Program-made: the position numbers and the translations under genes
Assembly: GCF_001659705.1 (NCBI RefSeq)
Contig: NZ_CP015971.1
Span: 2,917,029 to 2,981,028, forward strand
Source of the DNA: Arachidicoccus sp. BS20
GTDB lineage: Bacteria > Bacteroidota > Bacteroidia > Chitinophagales > Chitinophagaceae
DNA: 64,000 nt
Direction of reading: 5' to 3'
Shown here: one piece after another, positions 53,318 to 62,308 of the stretch
How positions within the stretch are numbered: the first letter of the stretch is position 1
Layout: the number at the start of each line of letters is the position of its first letter
Notes under the pieces: model-generated
What the model was told of the DNA's origin: nothing
Databases searched by the model: none
Seen by the model: the letters and a program-made list of their open reading frames with translations, nothing else

Positions 53318-54421
53318 TCACAGCTCTCCTTTTTTAAACAAATTATTTTCACTTGCATTATTTTTCAGCAGTCTGAAATGCGACCGCATGGCTGAATAAA
53401 ATGGATAGCAGCGATATGGCAAATGATATTCTTTTGCATACCTGCGGATAATTTTCGTAATCTTCGGGTAATAAGTGTGTGCCACGCCCGGAAACAAATG
53501 GTGCGCCACATGATGCGTAAATCCGCCGAACAGCAGATTAGCAAAATTGCTATCCGCGCTGAAATCTTTGGTTACTTCCAGCTGGTGCATAAACCAGGTG
53601 TTCTTCATGTGTCCACCTTCGTCAGGTTCGGGAAAATGCGCTTCTTCGTCAGCGTGCGTAGAAAGCAGGGCAACTACGCCGAAGCTGCTCGCAACAAGAT
53701 GCATTACAAGCCACGCCAACAAAATCGTGTACCAATGTTGTTCTTGTAATACTAATGCCGGCACGGCAATCATATAAAAAAGGTTGAACAGCTTAGCTGC
53801 AAACAGTTTGTAATATTCAATTTTCGGAATCTCTAAAACACGTTTCAGGTAATTGTCTTTTGTGCCGAAGAAATCTTTGAAATCGCGCACAAATATCCAG
53901 TTGAGCGTGTAAAACGGATACAAAAACCACATATAAATATGTTGGTATTTATGCATCGGCAAAAATTTACTGTTGGGAAAAACGCGCACAATGTCGCTTT
54001 GTTTTATATCAACATCCCAGTTCGGAATATTCGGATAAGGATGGTGCAACATGAGATGACGCTTGCGCCAAACAAAATTATTGCTGCCAAATAGTTCCAG
54101 CACGTAACAGAAAATATGATTCAGCTTTTTGTTTCTGAAAAGCGCACCGTGCGCCGCATCATGGAAAGCATTTACAAAAATCAATATCATGGAAATGCCG
54201 CTCAGGACATAAAAAAGAAACAGCAATAAAATATTATTTCCGAAGATTAAAATGCTGCAATAAGATATAAGGAACATTAATAAATAAGCAACCGCTTTTG
54301 CAATATTGTGGCGGTAAATGACTTTATCGCCCAGTATATTCTGTTTTACTTCGGCTTGAATTTTTTTATAAATATCATCTTTAGGCGCTTTGATATAAAC
54401 AGGTTTAACCAATGTTTCCAT
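53318..54421 (-). CDS. Membrane fatty-acid desaturase
   Basis: 367 residues. Three histidine boxes of the di-iron membrane desaturases: HDAAH (87-91), HLMLHH (122-127) and HHVAHH (303-308). Hydrophobic segments at about 43-62, 64-84, 205-225 and 230-250 fit two hairpins. It would introduce a double bond into acyl chains (acyl-CoA or lipid-linked) using O2 and a reductant, adjusting membrane fluidity. Position of the new bond is not decidable. It stands alone and diverges from mqo with about 280 bp between. Confidence 0.92.
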   Translation of the reverse strand: METLVKPVYIKAPKDDIYKKIQAEVKQNILGDKVIYRHNIAKAVAYLLMFLISYCSILIFGNNILLLFLFYVLSGISMILIFVNAFHDAAHGALFRNKKLNHIFCYVLELFGSNNFVWRKRHLMLHHPYPNIPNWDVDIKQSDIVRVFPNSKFLPMHKYQHIYMWFLYPFYTLNWIFVRDFKDFFGTKDNYLKRVLEIPKIEYYKLFAAKLFNLFYMIAVPALVLQEQHWYTILLAWLVMHLVASSFGVVALLSTHADEEAHFPEPDEGGHMKNTWFMHQLEVTKDFSADSNFANLLFGGFTHHVAHHLFPGVAHTYYPKITKIIRRYAKEYHLPYRCYPFYSAMRSHFRLLKNNASENNLFKKGEL

Positions 54422-54654
54422 AGCACAATAATAAATTTATTTGTTCCTTTAATGTTATCAAAAAGGCAATAAGCAGAACTGCTTGTATGTAACTTACCTT
54501 AAGGGCTTGCAAAGCTTTTACAAAAGTACGAAAAAGTTAATCAAACGTTTAATTGGGCTTGAGGTATATTTAAAAAATACGGAGCACTTTATTTTTGAGA
54601 TGGTAAAAATATATTTCGGTGCGGTTTGTTGTTTCAACTATAGGTTTTGGATTG

Positions 54655-54662
54655 TAAATTTG
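54655..54662 (+). promoter_or_regulatory. -7 box of mqo
   Basis: TAAATTTG followed by CA, 36 bp before the mqo ATG. A TTG (54629-54631) lies 23 nt upstream, slightly longer than the ideal spacing. Confidence 0.5.
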
Positions 54663-54698
54663 CACGCACTCTCGACGAAATTTTGAACTCATTCACTT

Positions 54699-56186
54699 AT
54701 GAACAACTCATACGATACAGATATTGTGCTGATTGGCGCCGGCATTATGAGCGCGACTTTAGGAATTATGCTAAAAGAATTAATGCCCGGCGTAAGCATT
54801 GAAATTTATGAGCGGTTGAATGAGGTTGCCGTGGAAAGTTCGGATGCATGGAACAACGCCGGCACGGGACATTCCGCGCTCTGCGAACTGAACTATACGC
54901 CCGAAAGACCCGATGGAACAATCGATGCAAGCAAAGCGGTCGGCATTGTTGACCAGTTTGAAATTTCCAAACAATTTTGGGCATATCTGGTAGAACAAAA
55001 ATTAATCGAAAACCCATCCCGCTTTATTTCGCCTGTGCCGCATATGAGTTTTGTTTGGGGCGATGATAATGTGAATTATCTGAAAAAACGGTATGAAAAA
55101 TTGCAGGAATATCCGCTGTTTCAGGGAATGCAGTTTTCGGATAATCACGAGCAATTAAAAGAGTGGATTCCGCTGATTATGCACAACCGAGACGCTTCGC
55201 AAAAGGTTGCTGCTACAAAAATGAACATTGGCACAGACGTGGATTTTGGTGCGCTTACACGCGCTATTCTGGATAATTTAAAGAACAGAGACGGTGTGCA
55301 TTTGCACACTTCGCACGAAGTGCGCAATCTGAAAAAACAAAAAGACGGTTCGTGGAAACTGAAGATAAAAAATCTTGAAACAGAAGAAGTTAAATGCGTA
55401 ACTACAAAATTCGTTTTCATAGGCGCCGGCGGCGGAAGTTTATCATTATTGGAAAAATCGCACATTCCCGAAGGGAAAGGTTATGGCGGCTTTCCGGTAA
55501 GCGGACAATGGCTGCGTTGTACCAACCCCGAAGTAATTGCACAGCACGCTGCAAAAGTGTATGGAAAACCCGCAGTAGGTGCACCGCCGATGAGCGACCC
55601 GCATTTGGATACCCGCATGATTAACGGCAAACGCGCTTTGTTGTTCGGTCCGTTTGCAGGATTTTCTACCAAATTTTTAAAGAACGGTTCTTTCTGGGAT
55701 TTGCCTTTATCCATCAAATGGTCAAACATTTTGCCGATGCTGAAAGTAGGCTTGACAAACTTTCAATTGGTTAAATATTTAATCCAGCAAATCAAACAAA
55801 CACAAAGCGACAGAGTAAATGCGCTGCGCAAATTTGTAACCGATGCAAAACCTGAAGACTGGGAACTCGAAGTTGCCGGGCAGCGTGTGCAGGTAATTAA
55901 AAACGACCCGAAGAAAGGCGGCATTTTACAATTCGGAACAGAATTGGTAGCGGCAGCAGACGGTAGTATTGCCGCGCTGTTGGGTGCATCGCCGGGCGCT
56001 TCCACTTCGGTGTCGATTATGTTGAATGTGATTGAACGTTGTTTTAAATCACAGTTCAATTCCGGCGAATGGCAACAAAAAATAAAACAAATGATTCCGA
56101 CATTCGGCGAATCGGCAATGCAAAATCCTGCATTGTATTTACAAGCCCGTGAGCATACAGCCGAGGTGCTGAAGCTGGTACTGTAA
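54699..56186 (+). CDS. mqo: Malate:quinone oxidoreductase
   Basis: 495 residues, normal length. The FAD-binding N-terminus is DIVLIGAGIMSATLG (6-20), followed by EIYERLNEVAVESSDAWNNA and GTGHSALCELNYTP. Later landmarks are FVFIGAGGGSLSLLEKS, GFPVSGQWLRC, FGPFAGFSTKFLKNG and the C-terminal LLGASPGASTSVSIML. It oxidises malate to oxaloacetate at the membrane and passes electrons to quinone, feeding the TCA cycle and respiration without NAD. Monocistronic by spacing. Confidence 0.96.
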   Translation: MNNSYDTDIVLIGAGIMSATLGIMLKELMPGVSIEIYERLNEVAVESSDAWNNAGTGHSALCELNYTPERPDGTIDASKAVGIVDQFEISKQFWAYLVEQKLIENPSRFISPVPHMSFVWGDDNVNYLKKRYEKLQEYPLFQGMQFSDNHEQLKEWIPLIMHNRDASQKVAATKMNIGTDVDFGALTRAILDNLKNRDGVHLHTSHEVRNLKKQKDGSWKLKIKNLETEEVKCVTTKFVFIGAGGGSLSLLEKSHIPEGKGYGGFPVSGQWLRCTNPEVIAQHAAKVYGKPAVGAPPMSDPHLDTRMINGKRALLFGPFAGFSTKFLKNGSFWDLPLSIKWSNILPMLKVGLTNFQLVKYLIQQIKQTQSDRVNALRKFVTDAKPEDWELEVAGQRVQVIKNDPKKGGILQFGTELVAAADGSIAALLGASPGASTSVSIMLNVIERCFKSQFNSGEWQQKIKQMIPTFGESAMQNPALYLQAREHTAEVLKLVL

Positions 56187-56257
56187 GCTTCTAATGAGTT
56201 CAATAAAATGTTAATCGTTTTTCCGCATTCGGAAAATAATTTTATGTTTACTATCGA

Positions 56258-57055
56258 ATGCTGAAGAAATATATTTACATCACGTGTTGTCTGTTGGTTT
56301 GTACGCTTTCGTTAAAGGCTCAAATAAAAATTACGGGAAAGATTTATACCAATGACAGCACGCTGCAACCTGCGAAAAATGTGGAAGTAAGCACTTCCGC
56401 CGCCAATGCAACCTATTCCGACGAATTGGGCAATTATTCTATTTTAATTAGTCAGTCTGACACCTTAAAATTTTCTCAAGACGGGGTATTAATTGCCTCA
56501 TATCCGTTTCTTTTTATTCCGTCTTTTACGCATTTTGATATTTATCTTAACGTTGCGAAAATGATGAATATGGGACACGATTTGGGAACGGTAAATGTTC
56601 ATGCGCACAATTATTCACAGGATTCGCTTGATACGAGGAGGAAATACGGCGATATTTTCAACTATAAAAAGCCCAAAATATCCACCGGCAATCATAAGTG
56701 GAAAGAGCATACGACTTTTATGGGACAGGATGTGCCTATAAATACATCGGGCAAGCCGGCAACCTTACTGGACGTTGGCTCGCTGGCAGATGCTTTGAAT
56801 TTTAAGAAGAAAAAACAAATGGAGTTTTATCGTAAATCTGCCGTTGCAAACGAACAATCCAATTATATCCAACATCGCTTTAACAAAACCGTTATTGAAA
56901 AATATACTGCTATACATGATGATGATTCGCTGAATACGTTTATCAAAAAGTATTCGCCGTCTTATGAAGAGCTGCAAAAAATGAACGACCTCGATTTGGG
57001 TATGTATATCATCAACAAAGCCGATGAATATAGAAAAGAAGAGAAAAAAGAATAA
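56258..57055 (+). CDS. Exported carboxypeptidase-regulatory-like domain protein
   Basis: 265 residues; signal peptide 1-21 (SLKAQ). Residues about 22-110 match a carboxypeptidase-regulatory-like beta domain (KITGKIYTNDSTLQPAKNVE, then YSDELGNYSILIS). The C-terminal half is charged and unassigned (YGDIFNYKKPK, and a Lys/Glu end YRKEEKKE). Such proteins are common as first genes of small envelope operons in Bacteroidota. It lies 73 bp before the sigma-factor gene and in the same direction; likely an envelope client or signal protein. Function not known. Confidence 0.78.
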   Translation: MLKKYIYITCCLLVCTLSLKAQIKITGKIYTNDSTLQPAKNVEVSTSAANATYSDELGNYSILISQSDTLKFSQDGVLIASYPFLFIPSFTHFDIYLNVAKMMNMGHDLGTVNVHAHNYSQDSLDTRRKYGDIFNYKKPKISTGNHKWKEHTTFMGQDVPINTSGKPATLLDVGSLADALNFKKKKQMEFYRKSAVANEQSNYIQHRFNKTVIEKYTAIHDDDSLNTFIKKYSPSYEELQKMNDLDLGMYIINKADEYRKEEKKE

Positions 57056-57128
57056 CCGGAAATTTTTCTCGCTTAGGCAACCTTTATTATCAATTCCGCA
57101 TTTATCTGATTGAAAGCAAGTTGAAAAG

Positions 57129-57671
57129 TTGAATGAACAGAGAATCATACATGGCTGCATTGCGGGCGATAAGAACGCGCAAAAAATAATTTTTGAAAAA
57201 TATGCAGCTCTGATGATGAGCGTGTGTACGCGTTATATAAAGAATATGCACGACGCTGAAGAACTGATGCTGAGCGGGTTTCTGCAATTTTTTAATCGGC
57301 TGGAAAAGTTTGAATACCGCGGCGAAGGCAGCGTGCGCGCGTGGCTGCAAAAGATTATGCTGAATGAATGCCTGATGTTTCTTCGCAAGGAAAACAATTT
57401 TCAACTGGCAAAAATGGAAGATGATTTGTTACAAGAAAATACTTCTGCAATCGACAAACTTTCGGCAGACGAAATTTTTAGTTTGATATTGAAATTACCC
57501 GTTGGTTACAGAACGGTTTTTAATTTATATGTGATAGAAGGAATGTCGCACAAAGAAATTGCGCGGGAATTAAACATCAGCGAAGGCACATCAAAATCGC
57601 AATTGAGTAAGGCGCGTACAATGCTGCAACAGATGATTCTTAAAAACGAAAATTATGGACAAGAAGGATAA
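57129..57671 (+). CDS. ECF-type RNA polymerase sigma factor
   Basis: 180 residues. Region 2 runs from about 8 to 75 (AAL-MSVCTRYIKNMHDAEELMLSGF and YRGEGSVRAWLQKIMLNE) and region 4 from about 115 to 170 (LPVGYRTVFNLYVIEGMSHKEIA, then LNISEGTSKSQLSKAR). The start is TTG at 57129: an in-frame stop lies six codons upstream and there is no ATG before region 2. It overlaps the next gene by 17 bp, so sigma and probable anti-sigma are translationally linked. It probably controls its own operon. Confidence 0.9.
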   Translation: MNEQRIIHGCIAGDKNAQKIIFEKYAALMMSVCTRYIKNMHDAEELMLSGFLQFFNRLEKFEYRGEGSVRAWLQKIMLNECLMFLRKENNFQLAKMEDDLLQENTSAIDKLSADEIFSLILKLPVGYRTVFNLYVIEGMSHKEIARELNISEGTSKSQLSKARTMLQQMILKNENYGQEG

Positions 57672-58353
57672 AATTATTCAACAAAAAATGCAGTCGCATT
57701 CTGTTGAAAATTACAACACGGAAAATGGCTGGGAAAAATTTCAATTGCTTTCGCAGAAGAAAAAAACAAAACTACCTTTTGGCTGGAAATCAATAGCAGC
57801 AGCAGTGTTCGCAATTATTCTTGGAACTTTCGGCTGGAAATATTTATTCAATCAGCATAAAGAAATTATTCAACAAACGACAAATATGGTTGCAGTTAAT
57901 TCTGAAAAAATGAATGTTCAAAATCGGCAGACAACAAAACAGGTTCAGATAAATTCAACAACAACATTTCAAAAAATTAAAACGAGCAATAGCGCTAAAA
58001 AACAACATTATGCAAAAGCTGACATAAAAAATAAACAGCCAAGCAATACAACAATTTATGAAGAAGCTGACAGCGTCCGCACAACCGTTTCACAAATTAA
58101 TAATGAAACTTCAGTTGCATCAAATATGCCGATAATTGATAATAAGCAAGTTGGCATAATTGCGGAAAATTTACAAGCTGCTCCAAAACCAATGCAGGTA
58201 ATCAGCATCAACGAAATTGAAGGCGCAGCGCAGGTTTTGGAAGACCTGAAAGCGAAGCCACATCAGAGTTTTCTGAAAAAAATAGCATCTGTTCAACAAA
58301 TCAATAATACAACAGGTTATTCAACTTTTGACAAATTAAAAATCACTTTTTAA
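57655..58353 (+). CDS. Single-pass membrane protein, probable anti-sigma factor
   Basis: 232 residues. A short cytoplasmic N-terminus (about 1-42) with an NGWEKFQLL segment, one membrane span at about 45-64 (SIAAAVFAIILGTFGWKYLF), then a periplasmic, Gln/Asn/Thr-rich region without a recognised fold. This layout, and the 17-bp overlap with the sigma-factor gene, is that of Bacteroidota anti-sigma proteins, although the classical zinc-binding or FecR domains are not visible. Role by context only. Confidence 0.65.
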   Translation: MDKKDKIIQQKMQSHSVENYNTENGWEKFQLLSQKKKTKLPFGWKSIAAAVFAIILGTFGWKYLFNQHKEIIQQTTNMVAVNSEKMNVQNRQTTKQVQINSTTTFQKIKTSNSAKKQHYAKADIKNKQPSNTTIYEEADSVRTTVSQINNETSVASNMPIIDNKQVGIIAENLQAAPKPMQVISINEIEGAAQVLEDLKAKPHQSFLKKIASVQQINNTTGYSTFDKLKITF

Positions 58354-58363
58354 ATATTTAGTT

Positions 58364-59491
58364 ATGGACAAGAAACTTTTAGTTGTGATGCTTTTTTTAA
58401 TAAGCATTACAGGAAAAATGTATGCGCAATATTTTGATGAAAAGCCAGCCGTTATTGGCAATCATTATCAGGCAGAAGAAATGACGGACGAATTATTTCC
58501 ACAACAAGAAGGTTACACTTTGAACTTCGGGAACAAAAACAAACTCTTTATTCCACGACAAATTTATACCGACATCAATCTTTTGAATAATGTCCACTTG
58601 ATGTTGGACTCTGTTCAAGATGCCTTGCAATCGATGCAAGATTCGTTTCAGGATAATTTCGATTCAAGAAAAATATATTTCAATTTTACAAAAGCAGGTT
58701 TAATTGTTAGCGTGAAAAAGAAATCTGCAAATGACGATTGGTATATCGTTCAGGATAATAAAACTACTCGTATAAAGCAATTACAGGATACCATTTTTAT
58801 TACGAAACATGAAGGCGAAAAGGATAATTTTCGCAGAATTGAATTAATGTTTTGCTTGAACAATATTTCTGAATTTAAAAATATTATTGGTACAAATATT
58901 ATAGAAAATTTTATTGATACAATAAAACAAAAGCAGCCTGAAAAAGTGTCTAATCAAGCATATTCTAAATCTTTCATTACGGGAGATTATACTTCTGGCG
59001 CGAATGGAAGTGTAACAGGAAAAATAAATGTAAAACCCAATGCTCAAAGGATGTTTGTGCTTGGCATTTCGGCAGATATTCAGAATGTAAAAAATTATTT
59101 TGTGCCATCGGCTTCTGTGGGAATTCAGTATTTTACCCGGTACAAAAAGTTCAACGGAGAATCTAATAGTTTGGGCATCTATTGGAATCCGTATTTTTTC
59201 TTTAGTAAGGATATAAATAACAATACGAAAACTTATAGGAATGATTTTCTATTCTTAAATATGGATGTATTGGATAAAGAAAAAAATGGTCATGGTGTGA
59301 ATTTATATCTCCCACTCTCTGTTGGATATCTCGTACATCGAAACGGGAATTTTTTGGATAAGCATACATTCGGGGTCAATTTCTTCGGCGTTAAATACGG
59401 GAACGCAACCTTAAAGCCGTTCATTTATTTTCATGATTTTTTTAAAGGCGTAACGCCAAGCATTCAATTGAGTATAGGCATCGGAAAATAA
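58364..59491 (+). CDS. Exported protein with outer-membrane-like C-terminal strands
   Basis: 375 residues; signal peptide 1-21 (KMYAQ). The N-terminal half (about 22-200) is mixed and unassigned. The C-terminal half (about 215-375) is a run of amphipathic beta-strands (MFVLGISADIQNVKNYFVPS, then SVGIQYFTRYKKF, then LYLPLSVGYLVHR) ending SIQLSIGIGK, compatible with an 8- to 10-strand barrel. It is the last gene of the sigma-factor operon, 10 bp after the anti-sigma gene, and likely an output or sensor of that system. Family not recognised. Confidence 0.65.
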   Translation: MDKKLLVVMLFLISITGKMYAQYFDEKPAVIGNHYQAEEMTDELFPQQEGYTLNFGNKNKLFIPRQIYTDINLLNNVHLMLDSVQDALQSMQDSFQDNFDSRKIYFNFTKAGLIVSVKKKSANDDWYIVQDNKTTRIKQLQDTIFITKHEGEKDNFRRIELMFCLNNISEFKNIIGTNIIENFIDTIKQKQPEKVSNQAYSKSFITGDYTSGANGSVTGKINVKPNAQRMFVLGISADIQNVKNYFVPSASVGIQYFTRYKKFNGESNSLGIYWNPYFFFSKDINNNTKTYRNDFLFLNMDVLDKEKNGHGVNLYLPLSVGYLVHRNGNFLDKHTFGVNFFGVKYGNATLKPFIYFHDFFKGVTPSIQLSIGIGK

Positions 59492-59515
59492 TAAACTATT
59501 GTGCAAAATCTTTTA

Positions 59516-59523
59516 TACATTTG
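59516..59523 (+). promoter_or_regulatory. -7 box of the tRNA-Pro gene
   Basis: TACATTTG, 18 bp before the mature tRNA start. A perfect TAnnTTTG match; the -33 element is not clear. Confidence 0.5.
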
Positions 59524-59541
59524 CCACCTTTACCGGAAAAA

Positions 59542-59615
59542 CGGGACGTAGCGCAGCCCGGTAGCGCACACGTCTGGGGGGCGTGGGGTCGCAGGTTCAA
59601 ATCCTGTCGTCCCGA
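59542..59615 (+). tRNA. tRNA-Pro, anticodon GGG
   Basis: Acceptor arms CGGGACG (59542-59548) and CGTCCCG (59608-59614) pair fully, with discriminator A. The anticodon arm is CACGT-CTGGGGG-GCGTG, giving anticodon GGG. The T-arm reads GCAGG-TTCAAAT-CCTGT. CCA is not encoded. It is the probable attachment site of the element whose integrase gene lies 312 bp downstream. Confidence 0.95.
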
Positions 59616-59640
59616 CTTAAAGTCTTTTCAAATTTTATCA

Positions 59641-59674
59641 AAGCCCGTCGAAATACAGTAACGACGGGCTTTTT
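59641..59674 (+). terminator. Rho-independent terminator after the tRNA
   Basis: AAGCCCGTCG (59641-59650) and CGACGGGCTT (59662-59671) form a perfect 10-bp stem followed by T-rich sequence. Confidence 0.88.
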
Positions 59675-59718
59675 CATTTTCTCTCTTGTCATTTTTCTTC
59701 AAAAAACAGCATAAAATC

Positions 59719-59765
59719 CGTGAGTCATCCGTGAGTTTTTCTCAGGCATGATTTTTGGACTCACG
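59719..59765. repeat. CGTGAGT repeats between tRNA and integrase gene
   Basis: CGTGAGTC (59719-59726), CGTGAGT (59730-59736, 11 bp on) and the inverted GACTCACG (59758-59765). Short sites in direct and inverted orientation next to a tyrosine integrase gene fit recombinase or excisionase arm-type sites. Confidence 0.45.
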
Positions 59766-59927
59766 AAATTTCCAATAATCGTTTGACTATCAATTAATTG
59801 CATCAATTTATTTTGATGTTTTTTGACATTTTTTGGTAGGATGCGAAATGGATTAGAACCTGCGGGGCATGGACAATTGTGGCGAAAGAACGCTCAAATC
59901 ATTTCAAAAACTATTAAAAAATGTTGT

Positions 59928-61196
59928 ATGGAACAGACACACACATTCTCTGTCGATTTCCTTATAAGGAAGTCCAAGACAGACAAGAGCAAAGCATTTA
60001 TTTATGCGCGTATTACGCTTGACGGCGAACCGAAAGAAATTTCCATTCAGGAAGAAATCAAAACCAGAGACTGGGATACAAAAGCTGAAATAGTCAAAGG
60101 TCGTTCGGTAGAAGCGAAGTCTATCAATGAACACATTGAGCAAGTACGCACCGGCATTAAACAAAAGTACAGGGAGTTAAAACTAGCTAATGAATTATTG
60201 ACTGCCGATGCTGTTAAGCAGGCTTATTTAGGCAAGCAATTTTCTTTAAAAGGACACAAGCTGAAAGAATTGTTGGATTACTACAAAAAGATTTGGGAGC
60301 CGAAATTAGAAAACGGCGGATTCAAAAATTATAAGACAACCATTGATTACGCAAAGCGTTTTCTCGATTTCCATTTCAAAACCACGCAAGATGTTTATTT
60401 ATCTCAAATAAATATGGCGTTTATGACGGAGTTTGAACACTTTATCCGTAACCATCCGATGAAAGAAGCCGACCCATGCTTGGGTAATGGATTAGGCAAG
60501 CATATCCAACGTTTTAAAACTATCATCCGGTGGAGCAAGACAATTCAATGGAGTAAAGACAATCAGATTATTGAATATCCAACCAATATCAAAAAGAACA
60601 AACGTAAAAAGCTATCCATTGAACAATTGGTTACTTTGGAAAATCAAGTCATGCTCAACGAAAAATTACAGTTTGTGAAAGACTTGTTTTTGTATTCCTG
60701 TTATACCGGGCTTGCTTATGCAGAAGTGATGAAGTTGGATGACAGTCATTTTGAGTGGGATACCAATGAAGTTACCTGGTGCTTGATTTACCGGGATAAG
60801 ACAGACGGCTTATGCCCTGTTCCGCTTATCAAATCAGCAAACACGATATTGAATAAATACAGAGCATTAAGAAATCCCGAAATAACAAGGGTATTTCCGC
60901 GCATCAGCAATAAGCACGTAAACGATTATCTGAAAATCATCCAAGAAATATGCGGTATCCCGTTTGACCTTACATTTCATATTGCACGGCATACGTTTGC
61001 AAAAACAGTCGCTTTGAAAAACGGCATTCCGCTTGAAACAGTACAGATGATGCTCGGTCATACCAAAATATCCACTACGCAGATTTATGCAGACGTGGAC
61101 GAAGAAAAGATTTTGGACGACACTTTTGATTTAGAAGAAAAGTTGGAAAGAAAGCGCGCTCGCGTAATGGAGCATCTGCAACAAGCGCGGGTATGA
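59928..61196 (+). CDS. Tyrosine recombinase/integrase of Bacteroidetes integrative elements
   Basis: 422 residues from the ATG at 59928 (MEQTHTFSVDFLIRKS). An N-terminal arm-DNA-binding domain (about 1-95), a SAM-like core-binding domain (about 110-215) and the catalytic domain follow. Catalytic residues seen: HIARH with His351 and Arg354, GHTKISTTQIY with His378 and nucleophile Tyr387. The first catalytic arginine is absent: the motif reads YTGLAYAEV with Ala263, as is usual in Bacteroidetes conjugative-transposon integrases. A longer frame from 59823 is rejected because it reads through non-coding flank. Position beside tRNA-Pro supports site-specific integration there. Confidence 0.93.
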   Translation: MEQTHTFSVDFLIRKSKTDKSKAFIYARITLDGEPKEISIQEEIKTRDWDTKAEIVKGRSVEAKSINEHIEQVRTGIKQKYRELKLANELLTADAVKQAYLGKQFSLKGHKLKELLDYYKKIWEPKLENGGFKNYKTTIDYAKRFLDFHFKTTQDVYLSQINMAFMTEFEHFIRNHPMKEADPCLGNGLGKHIQRFKTIIRWSKTIQWSKDNQIIEYPTNIKKNKRKKLSIEQLVTLENQVMLNEKLQFVKDLFLYSCYTGLAYAEVMKLDDSHFEWDTNEVTWCLIYRDKTDGLCPVPLIKSANTILNKYRALRNPEITRVFPRISNKHVNDYLKIIQEICGIPFDLTFHIARHTFAKTVALKNGIPLETVQMMLGHTKISTTQIYADVDEEKILDDTFDLEEKLERKRARVMEHLQQARV

Positions 61197-61217
61197 TTTA
61201 TCTTTTTTTTAAAAATT

Positions 61218-61251
61218 AATTATACAATTTGTATAATTTTCCATAACTTTG
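61218..61251 (+). promoter_or_regulatory. Palindromic operator and -7 box of the toxin-antitoxin-like pair
   Basis: AATTATACA-ATT-TGTATAATT (61218-61238) is a perfect 9-bp palindrome, followed 5 bp later by TAACTTTG (61244-61251), a perfect -7 box, and the ATG at 61266. A palindrome across the -33 region suggests autorepression by the XRE protein of the pair. Confidence 0.65.
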
Positions 61252-61265
61252 AAACAGCGTATTAT

Positions 61266-61784
61266 ATGAATGTAAAAATCATCAGGGTAGCAGACGGTCA
61301 AAGCGTTGATGCAACAATCATACTGCATACGTCCGCGACTGCGCAATTACCGTCCTTGACTGACGGGTGGCGTTTCAATTTCAGAAGCAATACGAAAAAA
61401 GAAAAGCTGCAAACGTATTTGCTCGTCTGCGACGAAACGCCTGAAATTGTTGAGGGTTGCCTTAGTTTTAAGGTCAGAAATAAAGTAGAGCCTTATATGG
61501 CTTATGTGGAAGTAGCTCCGCATAACAAAGGGAAAAATAAACAGTACGAAATTGTTGCGGGTTGTTTAATTGCATTTGCGTGCAGGTTGAGTTTTATATC
61601 CGGCGAAGGCGCTTTTAAAGGGTGGTTAGCTTTTGACGTATTAGAAAAAGATAAAGCAGCCGAAACCAAATTAATGGCGGTATATTCAAGTAAGTACGGC
61701 GCATTAAGAATTGATAACACAACGACTATGGTTATCTCTCCCGAAGGCGGGGAAAAATTAATTGACGAATTTTTAAATCGATAA
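61266..61784 (+). CDS. Possible GNAT-fold protein, candidate toxin of a toxin-antitoxin pair
   Basis: 172 residues, cytoplasmic. The middle of the protein has a GNAT-like run: YMAYVEVAPHNKGKNKQYEI (a beta4-then-loop pattern), then GCLIAFACRLSFISGEGAFKG, and WLAFDVLE, with a late SKYGALRIDNTTTMVISPEG. The acetyl-CoA loop is not a canonical Q/RxxGxG/A, so the fold call is tentative. The XRE gene starts 4 bp after its stop, a palindromic operator precedes it, and it sits in an integrative element; these point to a two-gene toxin-antitoxin module. Confidence 0.6.
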   Translation: MNVKIIRVADGQSVDATIILHTSATAQLPSLTDGWRFNFRSNTKKEKLQTYLLVCDETPEIVEGCLSFKVRNKVEPYMAYVEVAPHNKGKNKQYEIVAGCLIAFACRLSFISGEGAFKGWLAFDVLEKDKAAETKLMAVYSSKYGALRIDNTTTMVISPEGGEKLIDEFLNR

Positions 61785-61788
61785 GACA

Positions 61789-62259
61789 ATGGCAAAAAAA
61801 GAAATTCAGGCAGCAGATATTTGGAATGATAAGAAGCTCAATAATGTAAAAGACTTCATTCTCATACATTCGGCAAAGCAATCCAAAGAACGCATCATTC
61901 AAAATGAATTGTTGGCGATAAAATACAAGATTGAAGATTATATTGAGAGTGATGTTCCCAAGCAAAGAATGAACATACTTGATTTTGTCGAGGCGTATCT
62001 TTCTGTATTGAACGTAACCAAAAAAAGTTTGGCTGCGCTTTTTGAGATGCACGACAGCAATCTATACAAATACCTTACAGGGGAGCGAAAATTGAATACC
62101 GATTTTGTTCTCAAACTAAGCGCCTTTTCACATATAGACCCGGAATATTGGCTTAGAATTGAAATTAAAAATGAACTGTTTGATATAAAAAAAGAAGAAA
62201 AGAAATCTAAAAATTACAAGAAGTATGATTATAAAAATTTGTTGGAAACGGTGGAATAA
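61789..62259 (+). CDS. Helix-turn-helix protein, candidate antitoxin
   Basis: 156 residues. A central XRE-like helix-turn-helix (about 65-115): LNVTKKSLAALFEMHDSNLY, then KYLTGERKLNTDFVLKLSAF and the closing HIDPEYWLRIE, similar to HigA-type antitoxins. The N-terminal 55 residues are helical and may bind the partner; the C-terminus is Lys-rich. It follows the GNAT-like gene by 4 bp. Probable repressor at the palindrome 61218-61238. A bidirectional terminator follows. Confidence 0.75.
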   Translation: MAKKEIQAADIWNDKKLNNVKDFILIHSAKQSKERIIQNELLAIKYKIEDYIESDVPKQRMNILDFVEAYLSVLNVTKKSLAALFEMHDSNLYKYLTGERKLNTDFVLKLSAFSHIDPEYWLRIEIKNELFDIKKEEKKSKNYKKYDYKNLLETVE

Positions 62260-62308
62260 TGATTATATATAATACGCTTTTCAAAAAGTATATATCCCAT
62301 CCCCATAA

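Noticed and set aside
59823-59927. Extended N-terminus of the integrase
   Set aside because: It begins with TTG, reads through the flank and has no similarity to arm-binding domains; MEQTHTFSV is the usual beginning.
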